Source: Aciduricibacillus chroicocephali (GTDB taxonomy: Bacteria > Bacillota > Bacilli > Bacillales > Amphibacillaceae). From it: DNA of 64,000 nucleotides. A program made the position numbers and the translations under genes. The notes under the pieces are model-generated. The model saw only the letters and a program-made list of their open reading frames with translations, had not been told where the DNA came from and did no database searches. Shown here piece after piece: positions 31,932-41,427 of this stretch (positions are counted from its first letter, which is position 1; each line of letters opens with the position of its first letter). Location of the stretch: positions 2,122,001-2,186,000 of the forward strand of contig NZ_CP129113.1 in NCBI RefSeq assembly GCF_030762805.1. The letters are read 5' to 3'.

Positions 31932-31961
31932 AAAAGGCAGAATGCGATCATTCTGCCTTTT
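31932..31961 (-). terminator. Terminator overlapping the motB stop
   Basis: AAAAGGCAGAATG / CATTCTGCCTTTT with a 4-base loop. The motB stop codon lies inside the stem. Confidence 0.9.
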
Positions 31962-32724
31962 GTGTGATTGGAAGTACTAGAATCTCAACTCTTCTGTTCT
32001 TCTCTCTTCCCTCTTTAGTTTTGTTGGAGGCGATCGGCTGGTACTCACCAGAACCTTTCGCGCTGAAGCTTCGTGGATCCAGCTTCTTATTCTCAAGAAT
32101 CAGTTTCATGAAATTGACCGCCCTGCTCACACTAAGATCCCAGTTCGAATCATATTCGGAGTTCTTAATCGGGATGTTATCCGTATGACCGCTGATGACG
32201 ACCTCACGCTGCGGATCCATGAAGAGCAAATTAGCCAATTTCTTGGCAGTCTTCTTATCGGAATTACGGACATCGGCACTTCCCGAACCGAAGAGAGCAT
32301 TGTCGCCGATTGTGATCAAAAGACCTTCGTTTGTCAATTTTGTGTCAAATTCATCCGCCAGCTTATTATTGTCGATGTACTTGTCCACTCGTTCCTTGAC
32401 CTTCGTCAGTTCTTCCTGCTCCTGTAAAGAATAGTCAAATTGCTGATCCTTCTTGTCCTTGTTCTGTTCATCTTCCTTTTTCGTCGGGATCTCAGTGCTC
32501 GGCGCCTCGCCCGGAGGCAGTTCACCTTGCTCAAGTATTCCCTTCTCTCCGACAAAGACCGTGTTGAAGACTTGGGACAGCTGCTGGAATTTCTGGGCAT
32601 CAACTGAACTCATCGCGAATAGAACGATAAAGAGCGCCAGCAACAACGTCAGAATATCCGCATAAGGAAGGAGCCAGGACTCATCAATATGATCATCATG
32701 CTTCTTCTTATTCCTCTTCGCCAT
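31948..32724 (-). CDS. motB: Flagellar stator protein MotB
   Basis: This 258-residue protein has one membrane helix carrying the proton-accepting Asp23 (LLPYADILTLLLALFIVLFA), a plug/linker rich in Lys/Glu, and a C-terminal OmpA-like peptidoglycan-binding domain (VVISGHTDNIPI, then NRRVEILV). With MotA it forms the H+-driven stator. The ATG at 32724 follows GGAGG at 9 bases and overlaps motA by 17 bp. The Asp-Ile-Leu context suggests proton rather than sodium coupling, though this is not decisive. Confidence 0.95.
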   Translation of the reverse strand: MAKRNKKKHDDHIDESWLLPYADILTLLLALFIVLFAMSSVDAQKFQQLSQVFNTVFVGEKGILEQGELPPGEAPSTEIPTKKEDEQNKDKKDQQFDYSLQEQEELTKVKERVDKYIDNNKLADEFDTKLTNEGLLITIGDNALFGSGSADVRNSDKKTAKKLANLLFMDPQREVVISGHTDNIPIKNSEYDSNWDLSVSRAVNFMKLILENKKLDPRSFSAKGSGEYQPIASNKTKEGREKNRRVEILVLPITQKAE

Positions 32725-33511
32725 CGCTTTCATCCTCCGATCCTGCAAGAGCAGCTTGGCGTTCGCTCACTGGAAGATACGAAGCGAGCTTCTCCTCAAT
32801 GACACGCGGCGGTTCCCCTTCAAGTATAGAAAGGATACCTTCGATCATAATTTCCTTTGTCTGTACTTCAGCCAATGATTTGCGTTTCAGCTTATTAGCG
32901 AACGGGTGCCAGAACACATAACCAGTGAAAATACCGAGCATTGTCGCTACGAATGCAGCTGCAATCGCGTGACCAAGTTCATCAGGGTTGTCCAAGTTAC
33001 CAAGCGCCGCAATAAGACCGACTACCGCTCCAAGTACCCCAAGTGTCGGTGCATATGTGCCCGCCTGCGAGAAGATGGATGAATTCCCGGCATGGCGTGC
33101 TTCCATTGCTGAAATCTCTTCGCCCAAGATGTCACGGATGTACTCCGCACTCTGTCCGTCAACAGCGAAGCGCAGACCGCGTCTCAAGAACGGGTCTTCA
33201 ATCTCTGCAATTTTGGCATCAAGAGCAAGCAGCCCTTCCTGTCTTGCAAGCTGAGCCAATTCTGAGAAAAAGCCGATCAACTCGCCCATCTCCATCGTCT
33301 TCTGATTCTTCATGATGATGCCAAGCAGCTTCGGTACCTTTTTTACTTCTGAAAGTGGAAAAGCAATCAGAATAACGGAAATCGTTCCGAGAATGATGAT
33401 GAGAATTGCTGCCGGGTTGATCAAAGCAGTCAAGCTGACACCTTTCAACACCATCCCGACAAAAACTGCAATCAGACCGAGTATTATACCAACTAAAGAT
33501 GTTATATCCAT
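32708..33511 (-). CDS. motA: Flagellar stator protein MotA
   Basis: This 267-residue protein has four membrane segments (two N-terminal, two after residue 150: GTYAPTLGVLGAVVGLIAAL and the AAAFVATMLGIFTGYVFW region) and a cytoplasmic loop that contacts FliG. The ATG at 33511 follows AGGTG. The gene is preceded by a SigD promoter, and motA-motB are translationally coupled. Confidence 0.95.
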   Translation of the reverse strand: MDITSLVGIILGLIAVFVGMVLKGVSLTALINPAAILIIILGTISVILIAFPLSEVKKVPKLLGIIMKNQKTMEMGELIGFFSELAQLARQEGLLALDAKIAEIEDPFLRRGLRFAVDGQSAEYIRDILGEEISAMEARHAGNSSIFSQAGTYAPTLGVLGAVVGLIAALGNLDNPDELGHAIAAAFVATMLGIFTGYVFWHPFANKLKRKSLAEVQTKEIMIEGILSILEGEPPRVIEEKLASYLPVSERQAALAGSEDESDGEEE

Positions 33512-33547
33512 ATTTTTCACCTGTCCCTCAAAAGTCCTATGTAATCA

Positions 33548-33574
33548 TTATCGGTTGTTTTTTGGAAAAGTTAA
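33548..33574 (-). promoter_or_regulatory. SigD promoter of motAB
   Basis: Minus strand TTAA, 15 bp, ACCGATAA (consensus TAAA-N15-GCCGATAT), about 35 bp upstream of motA. SigD is the flagellar sigma factor of Bacillus. Confidence 0.7.
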
Positions 33575-33642
33575 GTAGAATACTGTTGAAAATGTGAACG
33601 AAAAAAGACGTTCCGATTTCACTTCGGAACGCCTCTGAACAA

Positions 33643-35880
33643 CTATTTAACTTCAATCCAACTCTCACTCGACTGGAAGCTGCCGTCTTCCATCTCTACT
33701 GTGATCAGTGCGAAATAGATACCTTCTGCAGGTGCTTCCTTCTGCGGAATCTCTCCTTCATTCATCCCTTCGATCGGCTTGTCGATTACAAGTAAATCCT
33801 GTACGCGGACGAGTGAATCAGGATTGTACAGACTGACCTCAGCCCGCTTAACGCCTGCACCGAGGTTGAGCTGATACGTATACATATCATTTTCAAATGG
33901 CTTAAGGCTGAATTCCAGCCCGGATGCCTTCGGGTCATCAGCTGTCTTGTTGATGAACATGTACGGCAACTGGATCGTTTTGCCGTTGCCATGACTTAGC
34001 TCAATCCAGCCTTCATTTATACCTTCCTCGATTTCATTCGTGCGTAAATCAAGACCGATCTCCACTTTTTTCTTGCCACCTGCGGGAATGGTGAAAGTTT
34101 GCGGCAAATGCCAAATGAGACCTTGCTTCTTGTTAGGAACACGCAGTTGAATTGTCCGTGCCTCTTTTGTAAGGTTTTCGATTTTAATGGAAGCACGGCG
34201 CTTTTCGATCGGTTTTTCCGCTTTACCGAAAGAAAGGAGCGATTCGTCTATGATTACTTCAGCATTGATTGCAGCCGATGGACGGACTTTCCCCATTCCT
34301 TGAACGTTTGGCGCTAATGGTACCCCGTCACCTTTCAATTGTTCCGCTGTCGATTTCATTGCGCTGACGATTTTTTCATTGGACCAGTCAGGGTGCGCCT
34401 CTTTCATAAGCGCCGCTACACCTGCAATATGTGGTGTTGCCATACTTGTCCCTTGGAGCGCTTCATAGCCATTCGGGACTGTGCTGACTATATTCGTCCC
34501 TGGCGCAATGAGATCAGGCTTAATTCTCCAATTCATCGCAACCGGACCTCTTGAACTGAAAGCAGCTGTTCCGGCTTTTATTTTCTCTTCATGCAAATTC
34601 AGATACAGTTGGTGCTTCCTGCTAATTTGACTGGAAAGCCATTCTCCGGACTCAGCAGATAACGAAGCGACAGGTATGAGAAGCACTTCCTCCATCCCAT
34701 CAACCGATCCTTGGAAATCTCCATCCTCATTGTTGTAAATAAGCACCGCTGCTGCCCCTCTTTCCTGGGCTTGTATTGCCTTATCAGCAAAAGGAATCTT
34801 GTTGCCGCGGCGCATCAGTGCAATTTTCCCGGTGAGATCTGCTCCAGGGTCGTCCCCATTAACTGCATACAAACCCCGGTTCAACGACCAAGGCGGGGAA
34901 CCTGAGAGCAGATTAATCGGAAACTTCCTGTTGTACAATGTTTCCTCAAGAACCGGTACTGTTTCCTCATGGCTTGCGGCTCCTACACTTAATGAAAAGT
35001 TCGCTGTCGCTGGTGATCCGACCGTCCAATCACTTGGACCGTCATTTCCATTCGCAACGACGACGAGAACACCAAGTTCGCGGGCTCGGTTCACCGCAAG
35101 GCTCGTCGGATAGTCCGGTCCATTTACTGTGTTGCCCAGAGACAGGTTCATAATATCAACCCCGTCTTTTACCGCTTCTTCCATCGCCGCGATTACTTGT
35201 ACAGATGTCCCACTACCGCCTGGTCCGAGTGCCCTGTAACCATATATTTCGGCATCCGGCGCAACTCCCTTTAGATTGCCATTCGCCCCGATAATGCCCG
35301 CAACATGAGAGCCATGCAGTGTCGGAATGCCTTGGTCCGGCTTTGTTTCCATTGGATCACGATCAAGGTCAACGGCGTCAAAACCGCCTTTAAAATTACG
35401 AGCAAGATCAGGATGCGTATAATCAATTCCCGTATCAACGACACCGACTTTGACACCTTTACCAGTGAACTTCGTATCATTGAGCTCATTAGGAAAAACA
35501 AAAGGCTGCGTCTTCATCGCATTTAGCTGTCTGGCCAAAGACCTTTTCTGAAACATTGGAGAAGTCTGTATGGAAGTTGTTTTGTACGTTTGCACCGGGT
35601 GCACAGCCGCGATGAAATCAAGGGAGCGAACTCTGCCCATTTGTGACCTATGCCCTTTAATCGCCAATCCTTTGAAGAGCTTTTCATAAACCGCTACGAC
35701 ACGGATTCCCGGATAATGCCTTTCAAAGTATTCTTTATGGACGTTCGGGTCGCCTTCCACTTCCACAATAAGTGATATATCCGCATTTTTCTCTTCACTT
35801 TCCACAGCTGCCTTGCTTTCGGGTAAAGAGTATAATGCCAACATGCATGCCATGATCATCATGATGCCGATTCGCCGCAT
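33643..35880 (-). CDS. vpr: Secreted subtilisin-like serine protease (Vpr type)
   Basis: A 745-residue S8 protease. A signal peptide ends at about ESKA-AV, then an I9-like propeptide to about residue 105. The catalytic domain has Asp149 (VVDTGIDYTHPDL), His189 (LHGSHVAG) and Ser480 (GTSMATPHIAG). A protease-associated domain is inserted between about 320 and 425. A C-terminal beta-sandwich region (about 540-745) follows. This architecture is that of Vpr, which in B. subtilis processes extracellular peptides. AAAGGAG precedes the ATG at 35880; a longer reading overlaps the terminator upstream. Confidence 0.92.
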   Translation of the reverse strand: MRRIGIMMIMACMLALYSLPESKAAVESEEKNADISLIVEVEGDPNVHKEYFERHYPGIRVVAVYEKLFKGLAIKGHRSQMGRVRSLDFIAAVHPVQTYKTTSIQTSPMFQKRSLARQLNAMKTQPFVFPNELNDTKFTGKGVKVGVVDTGIDYTHPDLARNFKGGFDAVDLDRDPMETKPDQGIPTLHGSHVAGIIGANGNLKGVAPDAEIYGYRALGPGGSGTSVQVIAAMEEAVKDGVDIMNLSLGNTVNGPDYPTSLAVNRARELGVLVVVANGNDGPSDWTVGSPATANFSLSVGAASHEETVPVLEETLYNRKFPINLLSGSPPWSLNRGLYAVNGDDPGADLTGKIALMRRGNKIPFADKAIQAQERGAAAVLIYNNEDGDFQGSVDGMEEVLLIPVASLSAESGEWLSSQISRKHQLYLNLHEEKIKAGTAAFSSRGPVAMNWRIKPDLIAPGTNIVSTVPNGYEALQGTSMATPHIAGVAALMKEAHPDWSNEKIVSAMKSTAEQLKGDGVPLAPNVQGMGKVRPSAAINAEVIIDESLLSFGKAEKPIEKRRASIKIENLTKEARTIQLRVPNKKQGLIWHLPQTFTIPAGGKKKVEIGLDLRTNEIEEGINEGWIELSHGNGKTIQLPYMFINKTADDPKASGLEFSLKPFENDMYTYQLNLGAGVKRAEVSLYNPDSLVRVQDLLVIDKPIEGMNEGEIPQKEAPAEGIYFALITVEMEDGSFQSSESWIEVK

Positions 35881-35938
35881 GTCAAAACTCCTTTTTTGCT
35901 TAGAGTGGCTTTGCGAACAGCAAAACATACATGGAAAA

Positions 35939-35966
35939 AGACACCGTTCCTTAGGAATCGGTGTCT
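35939..35966 (-). terminator. Terminator downstream of mnaA
   Basis: AGACACCG pairs with CGGTGTCT, with inner TTCC/GGAA, followed on the minus strand by TTTTTCC. Confidence 0.85.
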
Positions 35967-35975
35967 CTCTGATGT

Positions 35976-37094
35976 TCATTTATTAAAATAAGCAGCGATA
36001 TGATCGCAAATTCTGCGGGAAGCTTCACCATCACCATACGGATTCGCGGCCTTTGCCATTGCCTCATGCTTCGCAGAATCGGATAGCAGCTCATCAGAAG
36101 TGCGGAAAATTGTTTCCTCATCTGTTCCAACAAGCTTCAATGTTCCTGCTGCGACACCTTCAGGGCGTTCAGTCGTATCACGTAAGACAAGAACCGGCAC
36201 ACCGAGTGAAGGCGCCTCTTCCTGAACACCACCCGAATCGGTCAAAATGAGATGAGAACGGGCAGCGAAGTTATGGAAATCAATGACGTTAAGCGGGTCA
36301 ATGAGCTTGATTCGTTCATCACCAGCAAGAATCTCATCAGCGACTTGCTGAACAAGCGGATTCAGATGCACCGGGTAAATGACCTCAATATCATCATGCT
36401 TTTCGACAAGACGCTTCACAGCGCGGAACATTTGACGCATATTCTCACCAAGATTCTCGCGACGATGTGCCGTCATAAGGACAAGACGCCGGTCACCGAG
36501 CTGTTCCAAAAGAGGATGCTTGTAGTTTTCCCGGTCAACCGTTGTCTTCAAAGCATCAATCGCCGTGTTCCCAGTTACGAAAATACGATCTGCCGGTTTG
36601 TTCTCTGCAAGCAGATTGTCCTGCGCCTGTTCGGTCGGAGCAAAGTGCAAATCCGCCATGACCCCAGTCAGCTGACGATTCATCTCTTCCGGATACGGAG
36701 AGTATTTGTTCCACGTACGCAATCCCGCCTCAACATGTCCTACAGCAATCTGATTGTAGAACGCAGCTAGTGAAGCTGAAAATGTCGTCGTCGTATCTCC
36801 ATGGACGAGGACAATATCCGGTTTCTCTTCACGCATGACCTGCTCAAGTCCTTCAAGCGCACGTGTTGTCACTTGCGCAAGGGTCTGCTGTTTCTTCATG
36901 ATGTCAAGATCATGATCCGGCTTAATCTGGAAGATATCAAGCACCTGATCAAGCATCTCTCTATGCTGGGCGGTAACTGTAACAATGGATTCAAATTCCG
37001 CATTGCGTTTCTGAAGCTCCAGAACGAGCGGAGCCATCTTGATCGCTTCCGGCCTCGTTCCAAAAATCGACATCACTTTGACCCGTTTCCCCAT
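35976..37094 (-). CDS. mnaA: UDP-N-acetylglucosamine 2-epimerase (non-hydrolysing)
   Basis: This 372-residue GT-B-fold enzyme interconverts UDP-GlcNAc and UDP-ManNAc, feeding wall teichoic acid linkage-unit synthesis. Motifs: FGTRPEAIKMAPLV at the start, GHVEAGLRT, TAHRRENLG and the UDP-binding LTDSGGVQEEAPSLG. The ATG at 37094 follows GGGAG. It is 38 bp downstream of upp and probably cotranscribed. Confidence 0.94.
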   Translation of the reverse strand: MGKRVKVMSIFGTRPEAIKMAPLVLELQKRNAEFESIVTVTAQHREMLDQVLDIFQIKPDHDLDIMKKQQTLAQVTTRALEGLEQVMREEKPDIVLVHGDTTTTFSASLAAFYNQIAVGHVEAGLRTWNKYSPYPEEMNRQLTGVMADLHFAPTEQAQDNLLAENKPADRIFVTGNTAIDALKTTVDRENYKHPLLEQLGDRRLVLMTAHRRENLGENMRQMFRAVKRLVEKHDDIEVIYPVHLNPLVQQVADEILAGDERIKLIDPLNVIDFHNFAARSHLILTDSGGVQEEAPSLGVPVLVLRDTTERPEGVAAGTLKLVGTDEETIFRTSDELLSDSAKHEAMAKAANPYGDGEASRRICDHIAAYFNK

Positions 37095-37132
37095 AACGTT
37101 CACTCCCGTTTCCCTTTTTAAAGAGCAAAACC

Positions 37133-37762
37133 TTACTTAGTTCCGAACAGTCTATCTCCTGCATCACCGATACCTGGCACGATATAACCATGATCGTTCA
37201 AACCTTCATCAAGTGCACCAAGATAAATATCAACATCCGGGTGATTTTTCTCGATCAATTCGACTCCTTCAGGTGCTGCAACGAGGCACATAAGGCGAAT
37301 TTTCTTCGCGCCGCGCTTCTTCAATGATTCAATCGCATCATTTGCCGAGCCGCCAGTCGCAAGCATCGGATCAATAACGATCAATTCACGTTCAGAAATA
37401 TCAGAAGGAAGCTTAATATAATATTCAACAGGCTTCAATGTTTCCGGATCACGGTAAAGTCCGACATGACCGACTTTTGCAGCTGGAATGAGATTAAGCA
37501 TACCATCAACCATTCCAAGGCCCGCACGCAAAATTGGGATAAGACCGATCTTCTTTCCGGCAAGAACTTTTGTTTTTGCTTGCTGGATCGGCGTCTCAAC
37601 TGTAATGTCTGTAAGCGGAAGGTCGCGCGTAATTTCGAAAGCCATAAGCATGGCGACTTCATCAACCAATTCACGCAATTCCTTCGTACCTGTATTTTTG
37701 TCTCGAATGTATGTCAATTTATGCTGAATCAGCGGATGATCCAATACGACCACTTTTCCCAA
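37133..37762 (-). CDS. upp: Uracil phosphoribosyltransferase
   Basis: The 209-residue enzyme makes UMP from uracil and PRPP. The PRPP loop [17 protein letters not shown] and the uracil-binding [13 protein letters not shown] are intact. It starts with TTG (37760-37762) behind GGGAG. Placement near glyA and atp is as in B. subtilis. Confidence 0.97.
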   Translation of the reverse strand: MGKVVVLDHPLIQHKLTYIRDKNTGTKELRELVDEVAMLMAFEITRDLPLTDITVETPIQQAKTKVLAGKKIGLIPILRAGLGMVDGMLNLIPAAKVGHVGLYRDPETLKPVEYYIKLPSDISERELIVIDPMLATGGSANDAIESLKKRGAKKIRLMCLVAAPEGVELIEKNHPDVDIYLGALDEGLNDHGYIVPGIGDAGDRLFGTK

Positions 37763-37802
37763 TGTCGGTCACTCCCTAAAGTTAAAATTAAACCTAACGA
37801 AA

Positions 37803-37831
37803 ATTGTAGCTGAAATAATGTGTCGTTTCAA
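37803..37831 (-). promoter_or_regulatory. upp promoter (SigA)
   Basis: Minus strand TTGAAA, 17 bp, TACAAT, with a leader of about 35 bases. Confidence 0.75.
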
Positions 37832-38008
37832 GTTGGATTGTGTTGTCGCAATAATGAGAATGCGTATACAGCTCATTTTCTCTTTCCCTTTAAGAGGTGA
37901 ATTCATACCGTAAGAACTAAAAGAAGATGGCGATGAGCCATGCAGTATATATTAAAACTCTCCTATTCTTTTCTAATTTTTTAGTTTTTTGAAACAGCTT
38001 AGCAAATC

Positions 38009-38046
38009 AAAAAACGCACACCCATAAAGGGAATGCGCCTTTTTCT
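38009..38046 (-). terminator. Terminator of the LXG locus
   Basis: GGCGCATTCCC with GGGTGTGCG-TTTTTT on the minus strand (an imperfect stem plus T run), 30 bp after the DUF4176 stop. Confidence 0.75.
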
Positions 38047-38075
38047 CGGAAATTGAACACGTGCGAATTCGCATG

Positions 38076-38345
38076 TCAGGACTGTTCTAGCACTTCCTGG
38101 AAATTCTCTTCCTCTTCATTTTCAAATCCTCGGAAAATGACTTCAACAACATCGGAATGATTGAACACATATGTATACTCTGGACTGATATAGCCTTCAG
38201 GATAAGGAACGCCGATATAATCATACTGCTTTCCTGACTCTTCACCTTCATTTTCGGTAACGAGCTGCTTCCTGCCATAAATCATGAGTTTCTTGTTGCC
38301 GCCTTCCAGCGATACAATCGTGCCATTCGGAAATAAAGTTGTCAT
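38076..38345 (-). CDS. DUF4176 domain protein of the LXG locus
   Basis: This 89-residue acidic soluble protein (LFPNGTIVSLEGGNKKLMIY, then YDYIGVPYPEGY) matches DUF4176 (PF13780). Such proteins are common companions of LXG toxins and type VII secretion loci and have been proposed as effector chaperones or targeting factors. AAGGAG precedes ATG. It lies at the 3' end of the toxin locus, after a decayed gene. Confidence 0.8.
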   Translation of the reverse strand: MTTLFPNGTIVSLEGGNKKLMIYGRKQLVTENEGEESGKQYDYIGVPYPEGYISPEYTYVFNHSDVVEVIFRGFENEEEENFQEVLEQS

Positions 38346-38514
38346 GGGAGCCTCTCCTTTTTTAAAATTTACATGAATTAGGACAAATCACGCACAATAT
38401 AGGGGCGTCATGCACTTCCATACTTGTCGTATATCAGGAATTTTTCAGCCTTAGCTGATTATCCTGGTTTCAGCACAAAAGCTAACATTCGCATTTCTCA
38501 TTTAAGCTTTCGTT

Positions 38515-39050
38515 TCCCCTTGCACATACTCTTTTATATAGACTGACTTTGGTGGTGTTTCCAGATAAACAAACTGCGGGTTAGCCTTCATTACAAGGAG
38601 ACGGTAAATTTGATGCCTGCATATGAAAATATGGTTAAGAAGCAGATAATCAAAACAGATGCCGCACCTGTCTCGCTATGTTTCATACTCTGGGCAATTA
38701 GATAACCGATTGCCGTAACATAGAGAATAATCGCCATTTACTTGTTTACATCAAGCCATCCATTCTTTTTATTCTTTTTCCTGTCTGGTTTTCTTCGCGC
38801 TGAACGGAATATGGGTCGCGTACGATAATCCAGATACCCCACAAGTTAATGAAGACAAGGGGCGGAAGCAAAACATACAAATATATAGGGATAAGCGGGA
38901 AAAACAGCGGAATGGCCATGAAGAGATCGATCATTAAAAATATGAAGATTGCGATACTCGATCTAATATTGAAAACATCTACAAAATCCAATTGATCTAA
39001 TATATAGTTAGGCAGTTCCTTCCTTCTTAGTTGTTATCTATTTTCAGCAT
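38515..39050 (-). pseudogene. Decayed duplicate of the LXG-locus membrane protein gene
   Basis: The region repeats the neighbouring gene 39131-39916 in broken form. It opens MLKIDNN-stop instead of MLKIDERIKW. A readable part (FVDVFNIRSSIAIFIFLMID to NLWGIWIIVRDPYSVQ) parallels the paralog's first two helices. Roughly 200 bases of the middle are missing. The end (MAIILYVTAIGYLIAQSMKH, then FSYAGIKFTV) recurs after a TAA and a further frameshift (KANPQF). It is therefore a duplicated, then inactivated copy. Confidence 0.85.
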
Positions 39051-39130
39051 TGGATCACCGCGCTTCTACTTTAACGTTATTTGCTCAGTCGCCTATCCAG
39101 TTTCTTCATTAAGAACATCCATCGTCTTTC

Positions 39131-39916
39131 TCACTTTATCTTCTGGTCCCTCTTCACAATGCCATTTCTATATTTTGATTTGCTTGGAGTACGCAATACA
39201 ACCAGTTGCGGATTCGCTTTCATCATGAAGAGACGGTGGGTGAATTTGATCCCTGCATATGAAAAGAAAGACGCAAGGCCTAGGAAGCTTAAGATTAGAG
39301 TAATTGCGACACCTGCCTCATTATGTTTAATACCCTGGGCAATCAGATAGCCGATAGCTGGAACATAAAGAATAATAGCCATATATTTGTTTCCATCAAA
39401 CTTTCGGTTCCTCGCCCCTTTTCCTCTGAATTGCTCCCCCTCTTCTTTCTTCCATTTTACCAGCGTTTCATAGCTCAAATCTTTAAAACGGTTTAAACGG
39501 TATTGCAAGATCCATAGAGTTGTTATCACATATACTAGTGTTACGATGACATAGTAGCTCCAACTATGGATACCTGCATGGTAATAGGCCATTTTATGCG
39601 CGAGAATTAGATAGGTGGGTGATGCAAAAATCCCCATTGCAGCCAGTATCAGAATCGTCTCATATTGGACGGAATATGGATTGCGCACAATAATCCAAAC
39701 ACCCCATATATTGATGATAATTAGGGGTGGCAGCAATATATACAAATATATGGGCACAAGTGGGATTAACAACGGAATTATCATAAATAGATCAACCATC
39801 ACGAATACAGCGATTGCTATGCCAGCTTTTATATTGAAGATGTCCACAAAGCTTAATTGCTCTGATATATATCTAGGTAATTCCTTCCATTTTATTCGTT
39901 CATCTATTTTTAGCAT
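39131..39916 (-). CDS. Polytopic membrane protein, candidate LXG toxin immunity protein
   Basis: This 261-residue protein has five or six predicted membrane helices (about residues 30-52, 55-80, 90-110, 115-140, 185-205 and 210-235) and a basic C-terminus. I do not recognise the family. It starts 24 bp after the LXG toxin stop, where immunity genes normally sit, and the toxin C-terminus looks membrane-active, so membrane-located immunity is the natural inference. The start at 39916 has only a weak GGTGAT site, suggesting coupling to the toxin gene. A decayed copy follows. Confidence 0.6.
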   Translation of the reverse strand: MLKIDERIKWKELPRYISEQLSFVDIFNIKAGIAIAVFVMVDLFMIIPLLIPLVPIYLYILLPPLIIINIWGVWIIVRNPYSVQYETILILAAMGIFASPTYLILAHKMAYYHAGIHSWSYYVIVTLVYVITTLWILQYRLNRFKDLSYETLVKWKKEEGEQFRGKGARNRKFDGNKYMAIILYVPAIGYLIAQGIKHNEAGVAITLILSFLGLASFFSYAGIKFTHRLFMMKANPQLVVLRTPSKSKYRNGIVKRDQKIK

Positions 39917-39940
39917 TGAATCACCACAATTCATTCGAAA

Positions 39941-41374
39941 TCATTTCTTTTTCTTAAACCATCCAGCGACAGTTTTTAGACCTTTTTTAGTTGCACCGAC
40001 ACCAGCTTTGACGCCACTTTTCAGGTGATTGGAAATACTCTTATTACCTATCTTGAAACCGTCCGCAAACATGGATACTCCTATCGAAGCACCGAGCGCT
40101 AAGCCTGCACCGACTAATAAGGGTGCCCCGAAAATACCAACTGCTGCAGCAGAAACCACCGCACCCGTTGCCATCGAAACAGCACCAATTCCCATATCTA
40201 CACTCGCGTTCCCTGCTAAATCTGTTAATGATGTTCCATTTCTGTAATCGCGCACGGCATTTCCTGCAGCACCGACGACATTGCCGACCCAGCCTGCTTT
40301 ACTTGCAAGTCCTGAAACTGCACCGCTCCCTATTTTTACATATTTTCTAAACTCTAGTTTCTTTCCGCCCTTAGAATCCATGTGGCTTTCATGGAAAATT
40401 TTGGTGTTTCTACCCTTCTTCTTTTGTTCACCAAGCCCAAGCAATTCCGGTTTATGAGCCTTAAATCTGACTTCTCTTGATTTATTCTCAATTCTTTCGA
40501 TTTTCGCCCCCTGTTTTACCTTCCTTCTCATATCCTCAAAATCTTTAACCCCCATACCAGCACCCACTACACCCGATGGTATCCATTGATCTTTTTCCCA
40601 ATCATATATAAAGGCAGAAGGGTCAACACCAAAATTGCCATCCTTGGTCTTCTTGGCTTCGTCCCCTTTATTTTCAAGCCGCTCCGACCCTTTCGGCGCT
40701 TGCCGAGATACTTGTTCCATAATTTTAGCGTGTGTCGGGAGACCGCTGACTGATTCAACTTTGAAATTCGAAATGGAGATACCGCCGTCGTTTACTTTGC
40801 TCTTCAGCTCGCTCAAATAGCTTTCCAGCGTTTTGAACTCGGCAAGCACTTTATCAAGTGCAGCTGTCTGGGATTGATCAAGACTGTGCAGGTCCTCAAG
40901 AGTAGACTTAGCTTTCTTCTTACCCGTCTGGATTCCTTCAAGCAAAGGGCCATCATCTAATTTAGGCAAAGATACAATGTCAGATACGCTGGAGACGACG
41001 TCATTCGCCTCGTCTGTCAAACCGGAAGCTGTTTTCTCTATGTTTTTCAAATCAGAAGGCACGTCCTGATCAAGAAAGGCTTCTTTCACATAAGCAGTTT
41101 CAACAGGATCGAAGCTTGTAATCGCATCTCCTGCTTTTTTTAATGTATTTTTGTATTCAGTAAGTGTCTGATACATGTTGACGAGATAAGGCTGGTGGCA
41201 CACATTGTAAAAATTGCGGATCGCACTCCCCATCTTACCTTCAAGTGCATCACCAAGCTCTGTCATGCCGGCGACACCTTTCTGAATTGCTGTAATTTCA
41301 CCATGTGTCTCTTCAATATCATTTATAGTCGATTGAATTCCCTTACGCAAATGCAAGGCATCCAATACTTTCAA
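39941..41374 (-). CDS. LXG-domain polymorphic toxin (type VII secretion effector)
   Basis: A 477-residue protein. The N-terminal LXG domain (about 1-205) is helical, with segments such as KMGSAIRNFYNVCHQPYLVN and VSSVSDIVSLP. A linker follows. The C-terminal 120 residues are rich in Gly, Ala and Val (VGNVVGAAGNAV, AVSMATGAVVSAAAVGIFGA, LLVGAGLALGASIGVSMFAD) and end WFKKKK. This glycine-zipper-like, membrane-active end resembles pore-forming LXG effectors such as TelE and shows no nuclease motif. A TTG start at 41372-41374, giving MKVLDALHL, fits LXG proteins. No secretion machinery is in the window. Confidence 0.85.
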   Translation of the reverse strand: MKVLDALHLRKGIQSTINDIEETHGEITAIQKGVAGMTELGDALEGKMGSAIRNFYNVCHQPYLVNMYQTLTEYKNTLKKAGDAITSFDPVETAYVKEAFLDQDVPSDLKNIEKTASGLTDEANDVVSSVSDIVSLPKLDDGPLLEGIQTGKKKAKSTLEDLHSLDQSQTAALDKVLAEFKTLESYLSELKSKVNDGGISISNFKVESVSGLPTHAKIMEQVSRQAPKGSERLENKGDEAKKTKDGNFGVDPSAFIYDWEKDQWIPSGVVGAGMGVKDFEDMRRKVKQGAKIERIENKSREVRFKAHKPELLGLGEQKKKGRNTKIFHESHMDSKGGKKLEFRKYVKIGSGAVSGLASKAGWVGNVVGAAGNAVRDYRNGTSLTDLAGNASVDMGIGAVSMATGAVVSAAAVGIFGAPLLVGAGLALGASIGVSMFADGFKIGNKSISNHLKSGVKAGVGATKKGLKTVAGWFKKKK

Positions 41375-41427
41375 ATTGATCACCCCATCTAAGTAACTGC
41401 TTCGCCAGGCTAATGGCCTGTGAATGC

